A stretch of 64,000 nucleotides of DNA, taken from contig NW_024104096.1 of the NCBI RefSeq assembly GCF_003945595.2, forward strand, positions 3,529,501 to 3,593,500, written 5' to 3'. This DNA is from Pipra filicauda. Lineage: Eukaryota > Chordata > Aves > Passeriformes > Pipridae. This document shows positions 1-11,940 of the stretch, one piece after another. Below the pieces are notes generated by a model. That model saw only the letters and a list, made by a program, of their open reading frames with translations. It was not told where the DNA came from and ran no database searches. Position numbers and translations under genes: made by a program. Position 1 is the stretch's first letter. Each line of letters opens with the position of its first letter.

Positions 1-2739
1 ACTGTATAACTGGCTGGACCAACCTGATGCAACATTAGCAGCTGTGATTCAATTTGATAAATCTGGAATTCTCAGGTTTACTAAAATGTGAATGTTCTGT
101 AATTTCACAGCTTTTGTTAGGCTCCTACCATTGTTTGTCTATCTTACTGCTGCTGATCAAGTGTCACGAATCCTTTTACATATAAGATGCCCATGGCTTA
201 GATATCTGCAGAGTAAAGTAAAAACATTTTTGCAACCTTTTTTAAGAATTACCTGGTGTCCCTCTCTGTTAGTTAAGCAAAACTCCATATCTACTCAACA
301 CCACAGTGCTCGTGTCTGTACAACTACTCAGATGCATATTTTATTAGCAAGATCATCCCTATTAAAGAGTAAACACTTTGCTTTCCAGATGCTTAGTATA
401 TATTTATCTTTACTCTCATTTAAAACACTGTTAGTGACTTTCTGGAATTGTTTTCAAAAGGAAGTAGTCCTTTGAGAATACTCTGAAGTTGTCTTAAATC
501 AGTGTTTGGTATCCATAACAAAATTTGCAACTTCCTCTGTGCCTCTACCAGTAACAATTACAGCCTGCATGAGAATTTGTTCAGCATTTCATTTACTGAC
601 TGATGAGCTTCCCAATAATACATTTGACTGGCACCTCTGTTCAATTTAGTTCCAGTATAAATCTTCTAACTGCTGGCAAGATAGTTCCATCTCTTGTCAA
701 CAAAACAATGTTAGATCCTGAATAATCGAACAATATTAGATCCTGAATAACTGCAGCTCCCTTTGGGACCTGCAAGAATAGAAAGCTTCACTGTAAAAGC
801 TGGAAAAGCAAAAGTTTCTTAGAAAAAACCCCCACACCAAAACAATTAAAAATTCATCGCTAAAACTATATTTTTACATAAAGATGGAACATTTTCAATA
901 CAACTTACATCTGAATCAGTAGCTTTAGGACTACTAAGGAACCACTTAAGAAATTCACTCTCTGAAAGCAGAACTGGATAGACAGGGAGGACCAAATGGA
1001 CATGAGCAAAGTGCTGCGTATTTACTGTCAACGGTATTTTCAGGAAGAGACTGATAATTGTGCTCATATTCCAGCAAACAGCCACGAAGAACTCTGAATG
1101 GCCAAGACAGTAGGATTCTATCATAGGATAAAAAGCCCTCAACTCAGTAGTTCTTTGTGAAGATGTTTTCCATCATGCTCTCCCAACTCACTGCCCCAGT
1201 AAGTCTGATGGGCTGGAGTGGCAGTGCAATGAGCTTTATACCAGTCCCTTTCACAGGCTCTATTTGAAGAGGCACTCGAGGTTCCAGAAAGGACAAGCCC
1301 AGCACCAAAGAGCCCTGCACTACTGAAATACTAGATCAGAGCCAACAAGTACCACTGGAACTCTGCTGTTGCACACAGCTCTTACTCCTGTGTGTGCACT
1401 CCACCAAAACCAGCCCAAATGCAGATGGCACAAAGAAGGCACATAACCATTTGTACCTCCCTTCTCTTCCAAGAGAAAAGAGCAAAGGGGCACTCTTTAA
1501 TTCTTTCATTCCATATGAATTAAATGAGTGTCCCGAATACTGTCTGAAAGAATCTTCTAAGAAGCTCCTGTTAAAAAGCTGCCTCTCATCCATTGTCTTG
1601 AATAAGCATAAACAAGATTTATTTTCCATATGTTAATTTTTTTAATATATGGGAAGCTGCTGGGGGAAAGTTAAAGGGAAATAAGAGGAAGGAACTTCAC
1701 ATTTTAAACAAGGTTTAATTTGGTTTCTTCCCATTATTACAGCCATGAAGTACAGCTGCCACTTGTCACCTGCTGTTCAGACTTCTCTACCTCAAGGACT
1801 TCAATTTCTCTTTCATGAATCCTCACGACAACGTTTCTATTAAAGATTCTTAATGAGAACTGCTTATAAGGAGAGCTTTATCTGAGAAAGTAACTGGGAC
1901 TTAGCTGGTGCTAAAAATTTCATTTCTGGATAAGAACGGCAAAATTAAGCACAAGAGGGCATGGAGAAGTCTTAATGTTTAATTTGCCATTTGCAAGGAA
2001 TTTTTAGGTAATTACACACAGATAGGAAAGAACCTGATTGTTCCATGCTTTTTTTGTCAAAACTAGGTTTGCTTGTGGCTTTGAGTTAGCACCCAACACA
2101 CCACAGATTAAACCCTAGACATTCACAGTGAAATATCATTCAGGTATTTATCACCCTCCCTTTTTCTTTTTTTAATGAGCAGCTATATACAATTCAAACC
2201 TGCTGGAAACTGCCAGCAGAATCATTCCCATGGTTGGCATAGTCAGTTCTTTTGTAAAACATTTCTTCTATCATTTTTCTATCATTTTCTCTCTTGCATG
2301 AGTAATTTAATTTGTTTGAGCTCTTCTTGCAAAATAGCTTTTTCCTTTCCCATAGTGCAGTCTGCCTGCTATGGAACACGGATTTTCATTATTCAAGTAT
2401 GATTTTTTGCCTGGTTGCTTATAGAATAGCTACAGAATGGTGCAGAGCAGCTACAGAACGATGAAGCCATTCCGCCGGTCTGATCAACATCTAACGGGTA
2501 CGAATCGTTCATCATACTGAAAAAAATGGCAACAGCATTGCTACTTCAAAGCAGGTTAGAACTGAAACAAAAGAAGAGAAGCGACAACCTCCACTCAGCT
2601 ACCGCTGGGTACCGAACAGTGCAGAAGCGATGTACAGTGCACAGGGGTGGATGATAATGGGTTGATTCCCAGCGCAAATTACGCAGATCTACACTCATAT
2701 GGTGCCTTGCTAGTTAAGCAAGTACAGCACGACTAGAAC
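1..2739. other. AT-rich DNA with no recognised exon; probable AP3M1 first intron
   Basis: No coding exon was recognised on either strand. Minus-strand matches to the AP3M1 N-terminus, as remembered, were looked for and not seen. A short imperfect tandem duplication lies at 706-750. Open frames of up to 127 codons resemble no family I know. Confidence 0.6.
706..750 (+). repeat. Imperfect 25-bp tandem duplication
   Basis: The 20-mer starting CAATGTTAGATCC at 706 recurs at 731 with one substitution, a period of 25 bases. Confidence 0.9.
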
Positions 2740-3337
2740 CACCAGGTCTGCAGCGATGCTGCTGCAGAACGGCCCAAGTGAGCCGGGCCGCCGCTCCCGC
2801 AGCCCCTGCCCCTCCCGGCCCGGATCTGCCGCGGGCTCTGCCTCGCACGGCGGCTCCTGCACCGCCCCTCCCGCAGGCCCTGCGCCGGCTCCCGGCAACC
2901 ACAATAAACGACCTCCCGGTGCACAGTCCCCCCTCATCGCCGCTCCTCATCTTGGGAGCGTGAGCGGGGCAGGTCGCCCTGCGCGGGGCTGTGACCCGAG
3001 GGGAGCCCCGGACAGAGCCCGGCCGCCCTCGGCCCCGCTCACCCTCCGCCGGAGCCCCGCCGGAGCTCACAACAACGGGGGGTTTTGTTCAAACACAGCA
3101 GCGATTTTGTACGTATTCCGAACAACGGAAATGGACGCGGATAAAACGGGAAGTCTGGGATTTGCGGGGCATCCTCCCGGTACCGCCGCTGGCGGGGATG
3201 CCGCCCTTGCCCGACTCCGGACACCCAGCGCGGCCGGGGCCGGGCGCGGGCGGCTCCCGGCGGGCGGGGGTCCCACCGCTCTGAGCACGGGCCCCGCCGC
3301 CCCCCCCTCCTGGCCCGGGCCCCCACTCCCCACGTAC

Positions 3338-3395
3338 CTCCCCCGGCCCGGCTCGGCCCGTCCCGCTCCCGGGGCAGCGGCCAAGATGGCGGCGA
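3338..3395 (-). other. AP3M1: Possible noncoding first exon and donor of AP3M1
   Basis: Read on the minus strand, 3340 to 3331 gives GAG|GTACGTG, a good splice donor with the last exon base at 3338. It lies just downstream, in the minus direction, of a YY1-type motif at 3383-3393, a common position near CpG-island start sites. Together with the known divergent AP3M1-ADK order in vertebrates, this could be a noncoding first exon of AP3M1. The 5' limit given is only an approximate start site. No AP3M1 peptide was recognised anywhere in 1-3340, so the assignment is inferred from context. Confidence 0.3.
3383..3393 (+). promoter_or_regulatory. YY1-type motif in CpG island 1
   Basis: AAGATGGCGGC matches the YY1 consensus, which often lies at or just downstream of the start sites of housekeeping genes. 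It is in the presumed bidirectional promoter, about 400 bases upstream of the ADK-L ATG. Confidence 0.55.
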
Positions 3396-3786
3396 GGCCC
3401 GGCGGCGGCGCGGGGCCGCCCCCCGGCGGAGGCACGGGCGGCCGGGGCGCTGCCTGCACCGAGCGCCTCAGAACGGACCCCCCTCCCCGGGCCCTGCAGC
3501 CCCCCGGCCGCGGCCGCCCCGCCCCGCCCGCCCCGCCGCCGGGCAGGGGCCGGGGGCGGCCCCTCGGCGCTAAACCCACCCGTGCCGGCGCCGCGGCACC
3601 GCGCGGCTGGGCAGGGACGGCGGGCGGCGCGGGCTCCGCTCCCCGCCCCGTCAGGCGCCCGGCGCGGCCGTGCGTCCGCGCCGCCGCCCCCGCCCCCCGG
3701 CGGCGGTGCCGGCGCGGTCGGCGGGGCGGGCCGGGGCCGGCGGGCGGGCCGAGGGGAGCGGAGCGCGCCGCACGCCGCCCAGCGCG

Positions 3787-3797
3787 AAGATGGCAGC
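3787..3797 (+). promoter_or_regulatory. YY1-type motif overlapping the ADK-L start codon
   Basis: AAGATGGCAGC spans the initiator ATG of exon 1L, so the same bases encode Met-Ala-Ala and resemble a YY1 site. Overlap of this motif with a first ATG is seen in many vertebrate genes. Confidence 0.5.
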
Positions 3798-3860
3798 GGG
3801 GGAGCCGCAAGCCAAGAAGCTGAAGCTGGAGCAGAAGCAGCAGCAGCAGCAGCAGCTGAG
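3790..3860 (+). CDS. ADK: ADK exon 1L: first coding exon of the long, nuclear adenosine kinase isoform
   Basis: Adenosine kinase transfers phosphate from ATP to adenosine, giving AMP; the long isoform is nuclear and is linked to clearing adenosine made by transmethylation. This exon encodes 23 residues plus two bases: MAAGEPQAKKLKLEQK, six glutamines, a leucine, then AG before the donor GTAACG. From memory, mammalian ADK-L begins MAAAEEEPKPKKLKVE, so the start, the basic KKLK core and the exon end all correspond. The ATG has a strong context (A at -3, G at +4). An in-frame TAA at 3571-3573 lies upstream with no in-frame ATG between. The exon ends in phase 2, the same as exon 1S and complementary to exon 2, where the split codon becomes serine. 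The (CAG)6 run at 3838-3855 is the odd feature. The transcription start is not determined. Confidence 0.92.
3838..3855 (+). repeat. (CAG)6 encoding a glutamine run in ADK-L
   Basis: Six perfect in-frame CAG codons encode residues 17-22 of the long isoform, directly after the basic segment KKLKLEQK. Mammalian ADK-L has no such run as I remember it. The length may vary between individuals or species. Confidence 0.95.
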
Positions 3861-5510
3861 GTAACGGGCGCCCTGGAGGGCTTCGCTTCGCCGACAAACC
3901 CCGGCGGGTGCCGGAGGGTCGCTGGTGCCGCCGGTGCTGCCCCCGGGCGGAGGGCGAGACACGTGTGGCGCTGCGGAGCGGGCAGAGTCCGCCGGGAGGG
4001 TCCCGCCGCGCTGTGCTCGGCCGGGCAGGGCGCGGGCGGCCCCGCCGGGCACCGGGCGCACGTGGAGGCGGCGGCGGGGCCGCTCTGCCCCGGGGCCGCT
4101 GCCCGGCCCGGCCGAGCCCGGGGCTTCCCCCCGCCCGGGGCGCCCCCAGCCGGGGGGGCGGCGCGGGGAGCGCGGGCCCCGCAGTGCCCCGCGGGCGGGC
4201 CGGCCCGTGCCCGTGGGCTGCCGAGCACCCGCACGGGGCCGTGCGGGGAAACCCAGCGCTGCCCGCGGCGACGGCCCCCGGCGCTGGAGCACAGCCTGGG
4301 CTGTCACCCCACGTGCCTCCCCTTTGGAAATAAATCTCTGCAAAACGCCCCGGTTAACACCCGTGCGGGGGTCTCTGTCCTCGTTGGATAGGAATTCGGT
4401 TATCCGAAAATCCACGTTAACAGTTACATTTTCTTCGGGACATGCGGAGTATTTTTAAAATGTTTTCATATTGTAAGAATCCACGCGATTTACTATGCTT
4501 CTTCATTTCAGTGATTGCTATATAATGTCACTGTCTGAATCCCATGTGACTGATGGCCTGCACAGACGCAAGTCATTTATTTTTAAACGTCATAGCAGAA
4601 AAATATAAGGTTTCTCAATGCAGGATGCATGGGCAAAATGAGCACTCTGAGTACTGAGAGCTATAGAGCAGCTTTTGTTGGTGCAGTTTGAGGTTTGTTT
4701 TCTGAGCATTATTCATACATGAATATAATTGTAAGATAGCTGATTTCCTTCCAAGTATTCAGTGTGTGAAGAGGATTAATGACATAAGGCTTGAAAGGTC
4801 CACAGTTTTCTTGGCGATAACTAATAATTTGCTCAAATATACCATAAAAGAGATGTACTTTAGTACTGAGATGAGAACAGTCCTTTTTGGTACTGATGTC
4901 CTTACTGAAAGAGCTAATCCTATTAAATTTGTCAAAGTCAGGGTACTGGCTTCTTTGGCAGCTGAGTGACTTTTCCAGTTTAATAATAGTTGACAAGCTA
5001 AGATGCAGGTAGTGGAAGAGGAAAAATGTAACTGAGCTCTGAAAGCAAATAAAGGGCAGGCAGCAGGATAAGATTGGAGTCAAAGAGCAACAACTGTCTC
5101 CATGGACCTTTAAGCAAGGTGGGTCAAGAAGCTGGCAACTGCAATGTTTCTATTTATAAAGCTTATTAGGGGAAATGGCATTTTAACATGAAACATGAAA
5201 AAAAATAGAAATTTGAGAGCATTATTGGAGTACTGAGTTAAAAGTTTAAAGGTTGTTTTACAGTGAAATGAAAGGCCATGGTGACATGCTCCAGTAAAAA
5301 CTGATTAAACTGAAAATACTACTTCTGCAAGGCATGATAAAACATGAGAAACGTTGATAGAACTTGTGTAATCTAATTCTGTTGCAAGTCATTTCAAGAT
5401 GAAGTGCAAATAGCCCCCAGCTCTGTTTCATAAGAGGAGAAATACCATGATTAACTGGTGATCAATAAAATTAATGTTTGTTGCGGGCCACAGGTTGAAT
5501 TTGTCAAGCT

Positions 5511-5545
5511 GATGGTGGTTGGACTAGATTTGGCAGACCTCAGCA
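5511..5545 (+). mobile_element. Possible CR1 LINE scrap
   Basis: GATGGTGGTTGGACTAGAT resembles the sense strand of the avian CR1 3' end (usually TGGTTGGACTAGATGATCTT). Similarity is lost within about 30 bases, so the call is weak. Confidence 0.3.
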
Positions 5546-8500
5546 CTCATTTGAATGTAGTGGTAAGAATGTGTTTGGCTTAGTGCTGTGGTGGGACTTA
5601 AAAGCCGGTACAGAAAGTACCAGAATGATGGAGGTTCCTTGACTTGGTTGTTTTTGTAACAAGGTTCAGTTGTTAATGCAAAGCATTGCTACATGTGCTT
5701 GGAAACACTTAATCTACGGATTAGAAGTGAAAAATCACTGGAAAATTTTGGGAGCTAATAACATTGTATTTGTTATAGCAGGAATTAGAGGCGATTGCGG
5801 AGAACAATTCCTTGTTCTGGACATCTAGGTCTGAGGCTCTCCAGCCTCTTTAGAAGACCATGTCTAATGGATTCAACAAGGATGGTCATGTACTTTATTT
5901 ATCCTCCTATATGGTATCAACCTGAATCTTTCCTATGGTTACCATGAAAACTATTTAGTGTAAAAAAATGACATAATGACATAAAAAAAAATTAATTCTA
6001 CTCTGCAACATAAGCTGTACCTCATCAACAGTAGCTAACGTTTTCTTCCCTTGGTTTTTTTTTTGTCATCATTTTCTCTCTCAAAGTGGCACCACAGAGG
6101 TTTCATGGATACATACTTTTGACCCTTTTGATCTTTTCAGACAAAGGAAAGCAAATATTGCTCCCTCATGAGGTAGGCAAAGCTGACCGGGTTCATGAAG
6201 CTACAGTTGTTTGAAAGCAATATAGGATGGCTGGCTTTTGCCACCCAGCGAGCAGCACACAAAGCCCCAGACCCAAACTGGGGTTCCCGGCTCAACAATG
6301 CGTTGTGCTGACATTCATCTGCTGGGAGGCAGGTTTTGCATTGTCTTTATTGACGGGTGCAAATCCCGAGTACAAACCAATGGGCTTTAGGCAAGGCCAT
6401 TAATGTGTGCTGCCTTGTTTCAGGCTTCTGACTGCATCTCTGCTGTGTGAAATAGAATATCATTGTGTGTGTGTCAACTGTACTGTTTGAACAGAAAATA
6501 GGCTTGCAAAACTGCAAACGGCTTGTCACCGAGTGGCAGCATCAACTTACTAGAAACATCATGAGGTGTTACTTTACAGGAGAATTACTAAGGATTTGTG
6601 GCCTTTTATATTTGGTTTTGTGTTGGAAGTCTGTGAAAACTGCAGCCAGACTTCGCTAACAGCCTGGTACAGTTACTAAAGAATTTGGGCATTCCCTGTA
6701 GGAATGTTTGAATTTACATGTACATGTCTGTATAGAAATATGCATGTTCATTTTTTCCCTCTGCACACAAACTTGTGAAGTTCCCCGTGCTGCATTATGG
6801 CCTTCTGGCTGTTCCGCAGCTGCTGTATTGATTGAATAGTCATGATGTGGCTGGTTGTTTGGACAAATCAGTTTATCTACAATAAGACAGCGTAAGCATT
6901 GACTTTCACAGATACTTTATCCTAGAAGTACAAAGTACAATATTCTTCTTCTGGTATTATTAGACATCTCTTTCTTTTCAGAATAAATTATCAAATGCTA
7001 TGTGCTTAATTGTTATCAAAAGCAGTCCTTTGTCATTAATGTTCCACTATATTTTAGACAGCTTGATACTAGTGACTGTAAAAAAATATCACTAATTTCA
7101 TGCATTTTTAGTTTTTTTAACAAGCTGACTTTTAATTTCGCTTATTTCTTCATCAATGCTTTGCAAATGGAAGAAGATTCCGAATATTTTAAATTAGCTG
7201 TGACAAAGCTTTCAGTTAGAATATAGTAAATTGGTTTTCTTCCTGTTATATTATCTCTTGCTTTTTTTTTTAAATTTCACCTTGCTCCTCATTTGTATTC
7301 ATTTCAGTTTCCATCTTCATGGCTTATAGTCTTCTCGCTTTCCAGTTTCTTATATCTGCAAATACAGGTTAACTTTTTCATGTCGGTACTTGTAACGTCC
7401 TCAGTACAAAGTTCTGAAACTCTAGCACTTTGCTGAGTTTGTTCCTAGAATTAAAGCAGTAGAGTTTTTCTTCAGAGGAATATTTAGGCCCCTGTAGAAA
7501 TTAGACAAAGAAATACTTTCGAAGACACTAGCAACAGACCTTGCTAATTTTGCTTTATTTAGGGCATAACAACAGTAACCTTCCCTTCCAAGGTGTCTTG
7601 ACAGAAATATATCCAAAACTGGAATGACTTGCAGTGTGGAAAGTACCTAGCTCTTATAGTTCAGGCACTGGTTTCCATTGTTCAGATATGTAACTCTCAA
7701 ATTACTGCTCAGGTTGACACGTGTCTTCACCCAGCCTTTGATGTAATCCTGTGGGATTTTGCACAGCGTGTGTCATGTTTCCATAGTTTTGTGTTCTTGT
7801 TTTGGAGAAGCTTCTTAGGGTGTTCATCCTTTTAATTGAAGTAATTCCTTGCTTTACTGTAAAGGGGTGTGTAACCTGAGGAAAGAGGAGGTCGTGGGAA
7901 GGCTCTTTGTTCTCTGGACCACAAGCATGGCTGGTGTCTCTTTCTTTCCTTGCTGCAGCCCTCCTGGCCAGAAGAGTCATACTGAGATGGTTTAGACATA
8001 ACAGCTTTTGCTGATATCCTGCAGAAATGGACACCTCTGACTTGCTGTGCTGCCTCCCTGAAGTCAACAGGACAAGTCCTGTCCCTGGGCCTGCTTGCAA
8101 GCTGGATTACCTGTGGGAGGAGAGCCAGTGCAAATAGGCCTATTTCATCTTGGGTCTTGAAGTTCCTGTGATTTTTATCTGATATTTCTGAGTTCCTTCT
8201 TGTTCAGCTAATGAAACCGTTTGTGCAGAAGTACCTAATTGGATCTACTGATATTGCTTGTAAACAGACAAGGAAGATGCCCAGAAAAGAGACTTGAGTG
8301 AATATAAAATTAGTTGAATATGGTGTCAGTGTAGCACTGTGAAATTCTGTAGAACAAGACCTTTTCTTACTCTGCTGTTGCTGAGGTATATTTCATGTGG
8401 AAATGTTTGAAGCAAAACTCTAGCTTGTGATTCAAGGTTGTGATATTGAATTTTAGTAGTTACTTACACAGCCACGGTACACAAATATTTCACAAAACCA

Positions 8501-8682
8501 GTTTCAGAAGCAGGGAATGGGTTGCTATCTAAAGGTCATTAATTAGTATTTGCTGACAATGTATTGGAAAACCTTATCCTCTTGAAAAAAGTAAACTGAA
8601 CTTGCAGATACAATGTGAACACTGCTTTTTTCAAGGCTGTTCCTTTTCTATTTACATAAATTCCTTCTTAGAATATCAATTT

Positions 8683-8737
8683 ATTATTTATATAATATGT
8701 ATAATAGTAGTGTAAAATATTATTATTTATATAATAT
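8683..8737 (+). repeat. Direct repeat of ATTATTTATATAATAT
   Basis: The 16-mer occurs exactly at 8683-8698 and 8722-8737, a period of 39 bases, in AT-rich intron. Confidence 0.9.
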
Positions 8738-10599
8738 CAAAGCATTTGTGTGAAGGAGAGAAGTCTTTGGGTATTACTTAGAATTCAGGGAAGGGAAAGG
8801 AATTTTTTCCATTTTGAACTGTAATCATTTCCGTAATGATTGTTTGACCACAGTCAAAGCTGTTCTGCGCTTGAAGGGTATGGTAAAATAAAGCTACTTG
8901 CTGGCTTTTTGCTACCTTGAGATTTCATTTACGGTGCAAGATTGTTGAGGGGTTTTTCCTTGTACATTCAGCGGTACTAAGGAGCTGTAACTGTCTCAAG
9001 GGCTATGCTCTTTGATTAGAATAAGATAGAAAAAAAGTGTAGCTCTCTGCAATATACTGAAGACTTAGCAGATTTATAGACTTTCCTTTGCTGCTGTAGC
9101 TAAATGGTCTGTGAAGCTGCATGAAAAGAAATGCTACGATTTTATCAAATTTTAAAATAATAAAAAAAGATTTTTAATACTTTGCAAGTAGAACCCATAC
9201 AGGGAAAAAACATATTTTATGCTGCAAAATATTAAAATCTCTCTGTAGAAAAGTTTTCAAAACAACCACTGTTATAGTAAAAAATACCTGCAAGCTCTAC
9301 AAAATACTGTTATTGAAAGAGAATTTGTGGACTTGCTGCTCAGTAGTCCCGTTTCATAATGTCTGCTGGGGCTGTTATGTAAAAGATCATCCTTCTGTCT
9401 CGCAAAGATAGAGTGGGCAGCTTATTGAAGATCAACCTTAGTTTTGTACTTTGAAGAAATTGAGTGAAATGCGGGGATTAATGGAGAACTCTTTGTTTAT
9501 ATATTGTAAACTAGATGATTTATACCAAATATTTGTGGTGTAAAACATAACACATTAGTCCAGTGCCAAGGCCTAGATCGCCTATATCTCAGATACACAA
9601 GTTACAAATATATGAAGTGCAGAGTTTCATGAACTACTTCGATAAAGTACAATTTTAAATGTTCTCACGTGCTTTCCTGTTGTTTTATCAGGTAGGGGTG
9701 TAGTTCATTTTTCATTCATACTGTGCTTGAAAGGAAACATTGTATTGAAATCACCTGAGGAATAGTTGTTCATCACATGTGGAGAAACCCACATTGTTCT
9801 CTGTTGTGTAAGAACAGAAGCAGGTGAGAGAAATTGTGGCTAGACTGATCAGGCATTATATACTTTTACATGAAAAGCTGTGCTTTTCATGTTTCTCTCA
9901 GGGTTTTCTGAAGCCAAATCACTTGAAGGCAAGGTCAGCTGCCCCATGCAAGCAGAGGGAGTTTGGAAGGTGTCAGGAAGGCTGCCTAGCATGTACACGT
10001 GTGACTACGAGTCAAACCTGTGGCATGAGCATTAGGTTAGTCTATGAATGACCGTAAGTGATCACTGACCATTTTACCAGGGATACCCTGGTTCCTGTTT
10101 CTCCACTTACATGTCAGGATGTCTAGAAATTCCCTGGCAAGTGACCAAAAAAACACTGATAGGTGGTAGTAGGGGTAGGTGATGTCTTGAAGGTGTCAGT
10201 AACAATAGAACCTGTGGGTATGTGATAATACAAGCCAGATGATTGGGCACTAGGGAATAGCTGGAAGCTTATAAAGTGCTATTGATAGATGTTTTTGAGG
10301 TGTCATACATGCTATTTCGTGAAAAGCTGCTAAATTTTCTTAGAAAAGCTCTTGCTGAAGTGGTAAAAAGTTAGAAACGTTTGATGGTACCTCATTTGGA
10401 TTCTGTAGCTTAATATTTGTAATATGCAGCTGTATGTTGCAGATTACTATAAATATAGATGATGGTAAAGTATTATATCTGTTTTCCTCTATGTACCATT
10501 ATGTTGAAGTCAGGCAATGATTTATGAGGGAATCTACAACTTGATTCTTTTAAAAAATGTTTTTATTATTTAGAATACAGCGATGAAACCAACAAGCTG

Positions 10600-10663
10600 T
10601 GTTATATAGTTATGTAACTATAGTTATATGCAATAACAGTAGTTATATAACTGTTGTTATATT
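10600..10663. repeat. AT-rich palindrome cluster
   Basis: The cluster contains ATAGTTA-TG-TAACTAT, an inverted repeat with a 2-base centre, and the perfect 12-bp palindrome AGTTATATAACT, within about 60 bases. It is built from variants of GTTATAT and could form small cruciforms. Confidence 0.8.
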
Positions 10664-11860
10664 TGCCTGTGATGGGATCTCCTCCTCCCCCCACCTTTTA
10701 GGTTACAAAACAGAAGTTTAGCTATTAAGCACTGAAATTGCCAAACTAGGGATAATAAAGTGTTCAACATGGATCAGAGGATACACCCATTATATATCCA
10801 GATACAGTATTGGCATTTCAGTAGAGTTCAAAATCTTCCATCAGGATCTAGGGACCTGTTACACCCTGTGTTGCAACAACAGTAAGGGCATGGATGTGTT
10901 TTCCACTCCAGTTTGACTTTTCAGGATCCCTGACACACTTAAATAATGAGAATTTTGTGGTGAGTTCAGTAAGTGATGATTATTTTTTGAGTGTCCAGTT
11001 TAGAGAACCTAGATTTGTCCTATGTCGGATATTGAGCATAAATTTTCCCGTTTTCTTCATGTGACTGTATATCATGAACATGTCAAATTTTGGCATCGTC
11101 TCATCTGTGACACCAGAAATAGTTGGAAAGTTTGGCTTTAATTTTTCTGAGTACAATATTGCCATTTTGTAGATGGAAAGGAAGGGAAACTTTGAACTAA
11201 TAACTACATGATTAGGAAGTTGTAAAGTTTAAATATTTAGTTAGAGGTGACACAGCAATACTTAACAGTGTGGGATTCAATTTTGGCAAAAACAACCTAT
11301 TGACCTCAGTTTCATGAATCAGTGCTTCTGGAGCTGGTTAACAGAATAAGTGCCAAATACGCACAGGGTGGCAGTAACTTTGACAGCCAAATGAGGAGCA
11401 ATAATAGAAACCTGGCTTTACCGAGGCTTTTCCTTTCTGACACGGCAGTTCTGCCAGAGTGTGGGGCGAATGAGGAAGGGGCTAGGCAGCGACGGGCTGC
11501 CCTTTTCTGCCCGTGTTGCCCGTGTCTCCCCCCGTGCCCTCTGTCCGGCTGGCACGGAGCGCACCACAGGTGTCCGCAGGCGCTGCCGCAGCCCGGCCGG
11601 GAGGGATGTGCTGCGCGGGGCTCGCCCGCCCGGAGGAACGAGGTCACCCGGGACGGCTTCGAGTCTGACCCAACGCACATTCAGATGAAAGGAATGAAAA
11701 CGCGTCCGTGTCGAGTGTGCAGCGATCGCCGATCGCGTGTCGGGACAGGGTCAGTCCGCAGCCGGGCGGCCCCGGGCACAGCCAGGGCGGGGGGTCCCCT
11801 CGGGAGCGGTTCCCACGGCCCCGTGACAGCCGAGAGGCAGCGCTGCCAGGGGCTACGCTG

Positions 11861-11868
11861 GCCATCTT
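11861..11868 (-). promoter_or_regulatory. YY1-type motif, minus strand, upstream of ADK-S
   Basis: GCCATCTT is the reverse complement of AAGATGGC. It faces away from ADK, about 200 bases upstream of the forward copy at 12069, so it could mark an antisense start site in this island. Confidence 0.4.
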
Positions 11869-11940
11869 TACTATGGGCGGTGCGGCTGGAGCCCCGCACC
11901 TCTGCGCGACCGCCACTAAACTTGGTGTTTTGGTGTTTTG

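Larger units (their letters stand above)
2740..4370. promoter_or_regulatory. CpG island 1: ADK-L promoter, probably bidirectional with AP3M1
   Basis: An abrupt block of very GC- and CpG-rich DNA lies between AT-rich flanks and contains exon 1L. It holds GC boxes (for example GGGGCGGG at 3723-3730) and YY1-type AAGATGGC motifs at 3383-3393 and 3787-3797. No TATA box is evident, typical of a housekeeping promoter. Established knowledge: in mammals ADK is head-to-head with AP3M1 (AP-3 adaptor mu subunit), and a bidirectional AK/AP-3 mu promoter has been described. A bird would be expected to keep this order, but the AP3M1 coding sequence is not in the window. The many long open frames here are Pro/Ala/Arg/Gly-rich composition artefacts. 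Confidence 0.85.
4371..11449 (+). other. ADK-L first intron, upstream part, no further exon seen
   Basis: AT-rich intronic sequence. The only structure seen is a possible CR1 scrap near 5511-5545, a 16-bp direct repeat at 8683-8737 and an AT-rich palindrome cluster at 10600-10663. Open frames are short and unrecognised. Confidence 0.8.

Noticed and set aside
92..475. 127-codon open frame on the + strand
   Set aside because: No recognised domain; composition is that of translated AT-rich noncoding DNA.
1..3340. AP3M1 coding exons on the minus strand
   Set aside because: Expected from gene order, but no peptide resembling the AP3M1 N-terminus was recognised on the minus strand.
3670..3789. 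N-terminal extension of ADK-L from a GTG at 3670
   Set aside because: The frame is open from the TAA at 3571, but the first ATG is 3790, has a strong context and matches the mammalian start; non-AUG initiation has no support here.
2756..4391. Long open frames on both strands (up to 381 codons) in CpG island 1
   Set aside because: Products are almost wholly Pro, Ala, Arg and Gly, overlap in several frames, and match no family. Stop codons are simply rare in such GC-rich DNA. Only the short ADK-L frame at 3790 is supported.
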